51,152 bases of DNA from Chara braunii (lineage: Eukaryota; Streptophyta; Charophyceae; Charales; Characeae): assembly GCA_003427395.1 (NCBI GenBank), contig BFEA01000778.1, positions 51,418 through 102,569 of the forward strand, written 5' to 3'. Below, one piece after another: positions 11,349 through 20,039 of this stretch. How positions within the stretch are numbered: the first letter of the stretch is position 1; every line of letters starts with the position of its first letter. The notes below the pieces were generated by a model. It saw only the letters and a list, made by a program, of their open reading frames with translations, was not told the DNA's origin and did not search any database. A program made the position numbers and the translations under genes.

Positions 11349-12220
11349 TGTTGCAGACGCAGAATGGCCACCGAACACATCCAATCAGTCAATATCCCCG
11401 TAATCGTTAGCCTTTTCATGCATGGGTGGTTATGAATCAATGTGCGTGGACACGTGTAAGTGCGCAGATCAGATCGCGCTTACACGCATCCCCGCGAGGT
11501 ATTTGTTTTTTTCTGGACAAACAGCTACCCAATCATCTAATTACTCCATGATCCGCATGCAATCATTCCTGAATATGCAAGGTGCTACTACACACTCGCA
11601 GCAACAACCGTAGATCAAAAAGGACAAACAACAATAGTGAGGATTACGCGAATTTTCCTATTATGCTCAAGAGTGTATCAAAACGACAGGCAAAGGCAAA
11701 GATCAGGCACAAGGAAAAGCAAACAGACGTAATATCCATTCATCCCTTCATTCAACATAACACACAATAACCGAGATCGAAATCGCAAAAACGAGTGTGG
11801 GCCGAAACCAAGTCAAGATTCCGAAAAACAAAAGAAAACGGGCAAATCGCCCTGAGCCGAGATCAAAATTGATATACAAAGGAAAAGAGGGAGAAAAGAC
11901 AAAAGAAACAGCAAATCCGCATCCATCAACCTCAGCTCCCTCTTCCTCTCTCCCTCTCTCTCCGATGCGGACATTCCGTTGTCGCGCACCAACCCACGAA
12001 GTCATCACCCCGCTTAGTCCTCCCGCACCTGTTAGGTTCGCCCTCGCCCACAGTCCGTCGTGGCGCGCGTCAACCCCGCGCGTTTGGCACCAGCTCGTCG
12101 GGTTGCCCGACTCCCACTTCAACTCACCTCTTACTTCGCTCGTGAGCTGACCCTCACTGATCGCGCTACCCTGAGCTTCTAACAGTTGGTTACGAGAGCT
12201 ATCGAATCCCGCAGCCGGAA

Positions 12221-12226
12221 TTTATA
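12221..12226 (-). promoter_or_regulatory. LTR TATA box, copy A
   Basis: The minus strand reads GCTATAAATTCCGG. The same box occurs at the matching place in copy C (43094-43099) and copy B (24421-24426), 697-774 bp from the outer LTR edge in each. This conserved position supports it as the element's RNA polymerase II promoter. Confidence 0.75.
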
Positions 12227-12984
12227 GCGTGCATGCATGCGCGAAGAACCCGAAATTGCATGGATTTAGAAAGAAGATTAGGAGAGGGAGCGCCTGCGTT
12301 CTGCATGGCCGGGCCGCGGCGTGGGGGACGTAGCCTCTCTCCACGCATCGATCCGAGCATGCTGTCCACGGGCTGGCTAGACACAGCAAGAGAAAGCGAG
12401 AGCGGGAAAGACGAAGCACAAGAAGAAAGGATATAGTTACAATGGCGCCCGCCCAAAATTACAGTTACACATACGATTAAAGGCGCCGACTAATCGGAGT
12501 TTCGTTGCAGCCGCACAGAGAAGCGCGTAAGCAAAAAGCGTTGCGCGGCAAAGGAAAATCCTAATTGCAAAATTCCTAAATTTCTGTCTAATGCAAAAAA
12601 AGCGAAAAAGACAAATCTCGAAAAGAAAGTTCGAAATTCCGAGAGACATAGTGGCTCGACAAGATTCGAGAAAAGAATTCAAAAAGAATTAAGCAAAGTT
12701 CTTGCACGGTGTCCGCGCCTAAAAGTCCAAAAGCGAAACAAAAAAAGCGACGTCAACATTCAATTGATCGTCCCGAGGCCCACCCGGGCCTAAACCCAAT
12801 CATCCGAAAAGTCGACGAAAAGGGACGAAGAAGCGAGGACACTGATGCAATTTCCCTTCCATCCCAGTCTCCCGTAAGTGACCCATCCTTCCCAGCTTAG
12901 GACCCTTCGTTGCTACTGCGTAGAAAATCATGCGATGCAGAAATCAATTCGTCACAACAGGGTAAGCTGGACAAGGACCCCCCC

Positions 12985-13056
12985 AAGATCTGAACCAAGC
13001 TCGAACCCGTGACCTTGTAACGTGTAATCGAATGACTCTACCATGTGAATGACTAG
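12985..13056 (-). repeat. tRNA-like remnant (possible SINE head)
   Basis: On the minus strand TGGTAGAGT (A-box-like) is followed about 40 bases later by GGGTTCGAGC (B-box-like). The cloverleaf stems do not form convincingly, so this is a tRNA-derived or degenerate sequence and not a functional tRNA. Confidence 0.35.
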
Positions 13057-13262
13057 AGGAAATAGCACGAACGTATGATATGCTAAACTGGGGAGATCAA
13101 CAGAACACCCAAGACCAAGCAACCCATGTGAAACCCAGAACCAACATACAACACGATGAACAACCCTTTGAGTGCGCAGGCAGTGTCTGTAATAGCTAAG
13201 CTGCGTCATCCCAAGGCGTGTGTGTCCAACCGTGCGTCATTCTAACGCTCTGCCGGTGTCCA

Positions 13263-13350
13263 TGCGCAAGGCTGCGGATTTGAACCCGCAACCTCATATC
13301 GCAATGAGCATTTCCAACCGGTGCTCTAACCATTGAGATATATCAATTGG
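13263..13350 (-). repeat. tRNA-like remnant with a good T-arm
   Basis: The minus strand has TGGTTAGAGCA (A box) and TGCGGGTTCAAATCCGCA, a well-paired T arm containing the B box. The 5' and 3' acceptor strands are not complementary and the anticodon stem fails. It is best read as a tRNA pseudogene or SINE head. Confidence 0.45.
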
Positions 13351-13530
13351 ACATGGTGCTCATGTTATCATTTGAGTTCCAGAATGTGCAAGTTTAGTAG
13401 GGGGTTGAAACTGTGGCCATTTTTTTGAAGTAGCGTGAATGCAGATTTAGTGGCGGTTTTTTTTGCCCTGTTTTGAGAACTGCTAAAGTTGCCTGTTCCA
13501 AACGCTAGGTGTGACCCAAGAGTCGTTGCC

Positions 13531-13833
13531 CCACTCAGGATCGTTTCTTTTGTCAGGTCCCATTGTATTGTTAATTATGTCTGAATGTTCTGCCTGATTG
13601 AATCAATAAACTCTGGCCCATCCTGTTGATTGCCTTCCATTTCCATTGTGCAGTGGCACCATCATATCCCATTGTATTGTTATTTCTGTCTGAATGTCCA
13701 TATGGTGTTGCTGCACAATGGAAATGGAAGGCAGTCGACAGGATGGGCCGGAGTTTATTGCTTCAATCACGCAGGACATTCAGACAAAAATAACAATACA
13801 ATAGGACCTGACAAAAGAAACAATTCTGAGTGG
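13531..13833. repeat. 303-bp foldback (long inverted repeat)
   Basis: Arms at 13531-13662 and 13702-13833 are inverted copies, about 132 bp each and roughly 90% identical by eye, around a 39-base loop. The loop itself holds a third copy of the arm segment CCCATTGTATTGTTA near 13,669. No coding capacity is seen. It may be a foldback MITE, or a source of hairpin RNA if transcribed. Confidence 0.85.
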
Positions 13834-14849
13834 TAGACACTGTGGTAGGATAGTGGGAGTAGGAGTGCGCCAGGCGAAATTACGAAAGAGGTAGGTTGGG
13901 AGGGAATCCCATAGGATCGGGGGGCCTCTACAACATGGCCAAGTGCCGAAGGTGACTCTCATATGTCTGTAATCTAGCCTCTACAACAAACTGGCCCAGC
14001 TATCGGCCGCGGAAAAAAAGTAGAGTAGAAATGTTTCTAGTTGCCAATGGATGAATTTGGGCGCTCTTGTAGTGGCCTGTACGTTTCCTAAAATCGTGTA
14101 GCGTTAACGGGCACGACTTTAGGAAGTACTGGTGGTTTAAGGGCGGGGGTAGGATACTCGAAGGGGATTGAAATTGCCCGGCCCGCAACTTCAATTGACA
14201 AGGACGATCTGCCTCTGCTCGGCATCATACCGGAAATATGATTGGTTAGGGTTTCCCCCTCGGATCTTTTTTTTTTTTTTTTTTTTAACCCAAGGCTCCA
14301 TCTATTGGTGGGGAGCAACACCTGCTGGAAACCGGGTCCAGCGTCCCATAGATACAACCATATCCTCACAAATTGGCACAAATTGGGAACTGGGTCCAGC
14401 GTCCCATAACGAGTGCGTTCAGAAAACTTCATCAGAAAAAATTCCTACCAGAAAATCTTAGGCTTTTGGAACACAAGATGCCGAGGCCCAACTACTTCAG
14501 ACATGTCCCTGACAACGTCATGATTTAGCAAAATTCGAAACAATTCAGAAAAATCCCCATCACCAAAGCCACTTTACCACCCTCCGGCAAGACTGACTGC
14601 AGCGGAGCCACTATCTTTGTTGCTGCTATGCCATACTCCCATCCCACCAGCTAGCCCCCTCACTGGTAGGACGCGTGATAACCCACCATCTTCTCCAGCT
14701 CACCTTATTTTCTTTATGAAGAACCTGAGAACTTTTACCGACGTTCTTCAGAGGTATGAGAACAGGCCACAGAGGAAAAGTGTCTTTTCAGAATTTATAT
14801 CATCCCGAATATGAAAACATAAATAGCCCTTTAGTTATCAAAGTCCAAT
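13834..14849. other. Unassigned stretch
   Basis: I see no gene. Features are a run of about 20 T at 14,267-14,286 and the word GGTCCAGCGTCCCATA repeated near 14,335 and 14,393. The 114-codon minus ORF at 14088-14432 runs through poly-lysine codons made by the T run and is not supported. Confidence 0.5.
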
Positions 14850-15205
14850 TTTGTCTAACTCCCTGAATTAGCAAAAATTTGGGCAGCACTCCCTTTAGAA
14901 AATGAAACTTTCTAGATTTTTACTAAGTCAAGTATGAACCTTAGACAAGTTGAACTTTGAAAAGTCAAAATTTGTCTAACTCCCTGAATTAGCAAAACTT
15001 TTGGCAGCACTCCCTTTAGAATAGAAGGCTTTCCAGATTTTTACTAGGTCAGATATAGGGAAAAGACAAGTCAAGCCTCGACAAGCCAAAATACGACTAA
15101 CTCCTTGGATTTGTACAAGTTTCGGTAGCGCTTCCCATAGAGAAAGTAGCTTACCAAAATTTATACAAGGCCAAGTATAACAAAAGATCCCAGAAAATGC
15201 GAGAT
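14850..15205. repeat. 121-bp tandem repeat, three units
   Basis: Units start at 14850, 14971 and 15092, an exact 121-bp spacing. Shared words include TAACTCCCTGAATTAGCAAA and GGCAGCACTCCCTTTAGAA. Unit 3 is the most diverged. A weak fourth unit may follow to about 15,280. This looks like a short satellite or U3-type enhancer repeat. Confidence 0.85.
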
Positions 15206-15595
15206 TTGATCTAAGTAAAAAACTTAGCTCAGAAAATGCAGGAATTGAAACTAACTCCTATAGCTTTAGCACGTGGCGAGCGACTAAAGTAACTACCTAT
15301 CAACCTGAAACTCAGGCCAAGTAGTAGCCTCACTCAGTCACATGCAGGGCAAACCACAAAGGTAAGTACTCTCGCCTGCCCCAAGTCAACCTGAACAAAC
15401 AATAGTTCATGGTTTCTCAATGCTTTATCCCTTTATACCCAGCTTACATAAGGCATAGGTCAAGCCACCTGAACTTACAAAGCGCGCCCAACTTAGTCAG
15501 GCCTAGAGTCACAATACCTAAACTTATAGAGCGTCATAACTTAGCCAAGTATACACTGACAAAGTGCACAACTACTTTTCTCTTCCTTTGGGCAT

Positions 15596-15634
15596 GCGAC
15601 TAAGCCATTCATCTTAGAAACAATGCTTAGTCGC
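15596..15634. repeat. Perfect 10-bp hairpin, second loop family, copy 1
   Basis: Arms GCGACTAAGC (15596-15605) and GCTTAGTCGC (15625-15634) are perfect complements around the 19-base loop CATTCATCTTAGAAACAAT. Confidence 0.85.
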
Positions 15635-15690
15635 CCTTAACTGTTTGATATCCAAGTTTTGTATACTTCTCTAAACTTAGTCTTCAAGGT

Positions 15691-15738
15691 GGGCGTAGGA
15701 CTGAGCCATTCATCTTAGAAACAATGCTCAGCCAGCCC
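15691..15738. repeat. Hairpin, second loop family, copy 2
   Basis: The same 19-base loop (15707-15725) is held by CTGAGC/GCTCAG, with an outer GGGC/GCCC. Against copy 1 the stem has exchanged an A-T pair for a G-C pair, a compensatory change. Confidence 0.8.
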
Positions 15739-15794
15739 AAGTTTAACTTCAGTTATATCTCTTAATTATACTCTCTTCGCATTACGATAAGCTA

Positions 15795-15834
15795 TAGTCA
15801 GACTGTCCAATCTTATGGAACTTGCGCCTGACTA
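15795..15834. repeat. Hairpin with 7-bp perfect stem
   Basis: TAGTCAG (15795-15801) pairs with CTGACTA (15828-15834). The loop is different from the other two families. It lies in the same hairpin-rich block. Confidence 0.6.
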
Positions 15835-16557
15835 GCCTGTTCGTAGATAAAGTAATAATACAGTATAGCCAGATTATACCATTGGGTTCCAGCATGTGCG
15901 AGGCTTCGAGTCAAACCCCCTGAACTTACAGAAGGGTTTGCCTCTCCATCTGATTTCTTTCTCTCTTAGCCTTCCTGTGTGGCATTGGGTCAAGCCCCCT
16001 GAACATACAGAAGGGTCTGCCCTTTGTCAGGTTCATTCTTCTAAAACAAATGCAGGAGAGACTGAGCCACCTGAACTTACAGAACAGCTCGGCCCCCTCG
16101 TTCAGAAACAAAAGAAACTCAGGAAAACCCAAAGAAACCAAGGCAACTCAAGGCACCAAAACTTATTGAGCGCCCTTAGATCTTGAAAGTCAATCACAGT
16201 CAAGCTCCTCGCAAGTCAGAGCAGTCAGGACACCTAAACTTATAGAGCGTCCTGACCCTTCATGCCATTCACAGCACCGGGTCTCCCCAAACTTATGGGG
16301 GCATCCCAGCCACCAGAGCATTCAGGCTACCTAAACTTATAGAGCGGTCTGAGGCTCCATGCAAACCGAAATAAACAAAGCGGGATTCCCAGCCTCAACG
16401 ATCCAATCATTGTGCACACAATACTGCCTTCCTCCCAGCCTTCCCCCAGATGCAACCCTCTTTCGCTCACAATCTGCCTTCAGTCAAACAACAAAATTGA
16501 AGTTGAGATTGCACACACAGAATAGAAGGATGTACAGATATAGGCTATAACTGGGTT

Positions 16558-16565
16558 TATAAAAG
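16558..16565 (+). promoter_or_regulatory. TATA box
   Basis: TATAAAAG in the context GGTTTATAAAAGGAGCC is a strong plus-strand TATA match, 200 bp downstream of the hairpin array. No gene downstream is recognisable. It could belong to an unidentified LTR or to a non-coding transcript. Confidence 0.5.
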
Positions 16566-16690
16566 GAGCCAAAAGGTTACCACTCAGTTCCCTGCCTCCA
16601 GGACTCCGCCTGAGCCCCGACAGAGCTCCCGCAATCCATCGGGCAACCTCCCACAGAGGCCTTGGCGCGGACTACGAGCCACCCGCCCCC

Positions 16691-16742
16691 CTGCCGCCTT
16701 TCTCTCAGAGTTAAAGAACTAGACTTAGAGAGAAGAAGGCAG
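16691..16742. repeat. Imperfect 15-bp inverted repeat
   Basis: CTGCCGCCTTTCTCTC (16691-16706) is nearly complementary to GAGAGAAGAAGGCAG (16728-16742). If the TATA box at 16558 is used, this would fold in the first 200 bases of the transcript. Confidence 0.55.
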
Positions 16743-19700
16743 AGGGGGAAAGAGTAGACTTTCAGTTACAAGGGCAACTCAGACTCGCGCGAGAGGGCCT
16801 TCAAGTCTTCAACGCCTGAGGGTCCCGCAATGGCAGCCAATTGCATGGGCTTTACCAAATCAAAGCCAAACTGTTGAGCCAGCTCTCGCTGAAGAACTCC
16901 CGACTGCAGTAATAGCTTCTCTTCCCAACATAATCACCCTTCTGATAACTGTAGCCACGCGGCATTTAAACAATCATACTTAGATAGCTTATCCACTCCG
17001 TATGCCTCGCGCTCAAGGTATAGAGTGGCGCACTAGAATGCAGTGGGAACGTGGTGGGGGTAGCTTTGCAGCAAGTGTTCAGCAATCCGCACAACCGTAC
17101 CCACAACCAAGCACCCGGGAGCACCGCCGCACCCACTGTACCACTAGTCAGCAGCACCAAGTGGCTTGCTTAAGTAGCAGCAGCACAGCCAGCCCCCTCT
17201 GAGCAAAACAACGCCCTCCTCGGTACTCCTCGCAGTTCAGCAGGCGAGAAAGTCTCTGCCCCGCGAATGCTCACAAGCCAATCACCTCACCAGCTACGAA
17301 CGGTTGTGCACCGCCAACCATAAAATCAAGAAAGAGCCCTCAATTTGTCAACCCTCGCTACCCTCTTCTGCAGGCCGGGGAAGGCCCTTATCGACAATAG
17401 CTAGTCAGTGATCGGACACACAAGCTTGAACGAACATGCCCCAGAATACAGGTAAGGTTCATTCCATATCTCTGAACCAACTGACTACCTATAATATCTT
17501 AAGATCTACCCATTAGTAGTCGAACCCGACTTTATGATCCATCTCGCAATCACTGAAAACCCCAATTTTGCCTTTCCCTCCGCCCAATTTTGTCACAAAT
17601 CGGCTAATATTTCGACTCTTCCTTCCCACCGGTTCCTCTTTCGCCATAGCTTAGCACCCCTATCTTATCTCGCTCCCATCCTACTAACTTATTCAACAGC
17701 CTACCACTATCACTGAAATCGCCCTACTTCATAACCCCTAACCCTCATCTTACCGCACTTAATTCCATCGTGAATTGAGTGAGATCTCCACCTTACCCCC
17801 CTGCCATATCCCGACTTTTCTATACCTCCGTGCAACTTACTCTCTTCTCCGCCCTTATTCTATTAATCTAACGCCAAAACCAGCCCCGCAGTCGAGCTCG
17901 CCCTACAGTAAAACCCCCAAAACGCCTCTTTCCCTGCCAAAAACAATCAAGAACCGAGCGAGCTCCCTACTCCCTGCTGCGCCCTGCCCGGCTCTCCGCC
18001 ATCTCCAATCTTCTGCGCCTGCATGCACCCGACGCATTTGTCCAGCCGGGTTCATTCCCCCATCCCCCTACTGCCTGCGTTCGTCCCGTCACTCCGCCGC
18101 TGCTAGCTCTACACCTAGTGGGACGTAGCGGCCCGGCCCTATCACCTCACCTATCCGTCCGAGTTGCCTCGCCCGTCACTCCTTGCGAATGAATCCGGAC
18201 GCGGATAGCGTCCGGGTGCGTCCCCCTCTACAACTCGTCTGCGCCCACTCTCTGCTTAGTGCCTCGCTTGCAGCCTTGCTCGCTAGCCGCCCGCAGTCCC
18301 CCTCCTCTGCCTTACTGCTGGTCACATAGCACCTGCCTCCCTCACTATGCACCTGGCGCCCGTATTCTGGCAAGTTCGCCACCTACCTCGGCGTCGGCTC
18401 CTCCCCGTCACTCCGCACTCCTCCCCATTGTTGCACCTTCCCCTTCCGCGCATGCCCCTTGCGCGCCATCCCGTCCCGGTACATCCCTTCTTCCCCTTAC
18501 CCCGTCGACTTCGTCCCGCTATCCCACAGTGCTGTCTACCCCGCTGCTCCTCGCTCCGGCCTCTCTCCCCCGCTGTCCCCTCCGCCATCGGATGCACCCG
18601 GTGCATAGCGCCGCCCGGGTTCAGCCCCCGCTGCCATACCACGCTGCCGGGCTTCAACGCCCGCTGTTGACGTCCCGAGCCACGCAGTCCGACGGCTACC
18701 GAATGTTGTGCAAAAAGCATTCGGTCGTCGGCCGCCTTCCTCTTATACCGGCCATCCTCCGCGCAGGGGCCGTGCCAATCTTCTCTGTAGCGTTCAAATT
18801 TTCACGGATGTCCCAAGGGACTTTGCACCGGCCGGTGCCCGGTTGCCAGCTCACCAGGTAGCCGCCGGGCAAGTTTCACCACGGGGCAGCCCATTCCGCC
18901 CCTCTCGGACTCGTCCGTACCCAGCGCAACCCGCGTCCGGGTTCACTCTGATTTTCTGCGCATCCTCCCTGCGGGACGACCAAGTGAACCCTCTCTGTAG
19001 CGCCCAGATTTTTACCAGATGTCCTGAAGGACGTCGGCGGGGCGATGCCCCGCGGCTTTCCCCAAAGGCCAGCACTGGGGTCCAGGGGTCAGCCTGTCCC
19101 GGTCCCAGGCAATTTAGAAAGCCTGTTTTTACAGATGAAGTTCCACCGTCTNGGTTCGAACACGGCCCTGTACCTCAACCGTTCATGGGTATACCCACTG
19201 AACTTGGCCCTTAGGCCCCGGGTGTAACCACGGCCCCGCGTCCCAAGGCAAAACGGGGCGCGGCCCCGGCACAGTCACAAAAACAGTTTGTGATTGAAGG
19301 CAGCCCGCGAATACAACGCATTCCACGTGACCCTATATCAACCCCGGTATTGCGTCCGAAACGGGACACGAACAGGGGGACCTCGCCAATCCACTGGTCT
19401 CGATCCCCGAACCTCCGTATCATCAACCCAACGCCGTAACCTATAGGGCTAAGCCCAAGCCTGAAACCTACACCCGCGGAGTGCCATATGAGGCGGTGCG
19501 GCGCCACGCTCAGGGCCAGGAAAAATCGGTCTGAGCCTCGTCTCTGCCTACAACCGTGCGTGCGGCTGCCTAGCGTCGGCGCCGACTTACCAAAGGTATA
19601 CCACAGCCGCCGCTCGCACCACTCCGCGTGCCAAGACCTACCGCAGTCGCACTGTCGCCGTCGTCGCCGTCGTCGAGGTCGTCCTTCACACGCGCGCCCG

Positions 19701-20039
19701 ACCCGGTCAAACATACCAATCAAGGGAAAACATCCCTAACTCCTGCTTAATCAAATTTATAGAAATCTTGGTCGGCGGTCACGCCGACCCTTCAAATCAT
19801 CAACAAATAAAACGATCACGCGCGCTTCAAAAAGCCGCGCGCCCACACACTCGCTATTGTGGTCAACTACCCGGTCAACGCAATCACAGAGGCAGCTGCG
19901 CCCAGCGCGGTATACTTAAACTTTAAACCAGACTATTCTCTGTCACTTGCAAGAACCAGGGCGGATACCCTTGTAAGGGTATTCGCGCCAACAACGTGGA
20001 GTGGTCCCCAGATTTCGGGGCGAACTTTTCGAACGGCAG
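16743..20039. other. C-rich then GC-rich unassigned region
   Basis: From about 17,500 to 18,700 the plus strand is strongly C/T-biased, which opens long ORFs on both strands by composition alone. A diverged direct repeat of about 209 bp spacing is visible: CTCTGTAGCG ... GATGTCCCAAGGGAC near 18,783 and CTCTGTAGCG ... GATGTCCTGAAGGAC near 18,993. Ambiguous base at 19,152. A minus ORF of 170 codons (19211-19723) reads plausibly in its C-terminal half but I cannot assign it. No rRNA or known element is recognised. Confidence 0.4.

Larger units (their letters stand above)
4548..12956 (-). mobile_element. Ty3/gypsy retrotransposon copy A, 3'-truncated
   Basis: The element reads on the minus strand: 5' LTR (12,956 to about 10,223), primer binding site, gag with a CCHC knuckle, DSGA protease, RT with YMDD, RNase H, then a separate frame with a PHD-like finger and the start of the pre-integrase linker. 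Integrase and 3' LTR are missing. Homology with the integrase segment at 30,636 stops near 4,548. The order PR-RT-RH, with integrase downstream in the family, is Ty3/gypsy (Metaviridae) type. A nested hAT-like element lies at 7129-7934. In-frame stops and a one-base insertion show the copy is dead. Confidence 0.85.
10223..12956 (-). repeat. 5' LTR of gypsy copy A
   Basis: The right edge is set by comparison. Copies A, B and C share a terminal block ending GTCACA or GTCAC on the plus strand (minus strand starts TGTGACGAA) and diverge beyond it. The left edge adjoins the primer binding site. It does not show a clean CA end, so that boundary is uncertain by a few bases. A minus-strand TATA box (CTATAAAT) is at 12221-12226, giving a U3 of about 730 bp. 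Without a second LTR no internal comparison is possible. The LTR includes a sequence gap at 11132-11241. Confidence 0.7.
15460..16353. repeat. Array of small hairpins with a conserved loop
   Basis: The word ACCTAAACTTATAGAGC or a close variant occurs nine times (AACTTA core at 15472, 15521, 15923, 16002 variant, 16074, 16160, 16237, 16290, 16334). In most copies the flanks are unrelated between copies but complementary to each other: GTCAGGAC/GTCCTGAC at 16224-16256, CAAACCC/GGGTTTG at 15912-15940, TCAGGC/GTCTGA at 16322-16352, CTGAGC/GCTCGG at 16062-16092. A conserved loop with covarying arms suggests structured RNA or a mobile hairpin. The copies at 15472 and 15521 show no clear stem. Confidence 0.7.

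Noticed and set aside
11090-11410. ORFs of 60-140 codons across the gap
   Set aside because: They run through N bases and have no real support.
13263-13350. Functional tRNA gene on the minus strand
   Set aside because: The T arm is good, but the acceptor and anticodon stems do not pair.
15460-16353. CRISPR-like array
   Set aside because: Spacing is irregular, the repeats vary, arms differ between copies, and there are no cas genes. The genome is eukaryotic.
18259-18861. Long overlapping ORFs on both strands (132-200 codons)
   Set aside because: The DNA is extremely C/T-rich on one strand, which removes stops. The products are Pro/Ser or Arg/Gly low-complexity sequences with no motif.
18700-19300. 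Ribosomal RNA fragment suggested by GC-rich repeats
   Set aside because: No conserved rRNA word is recognised. The repeats are a local duplication.
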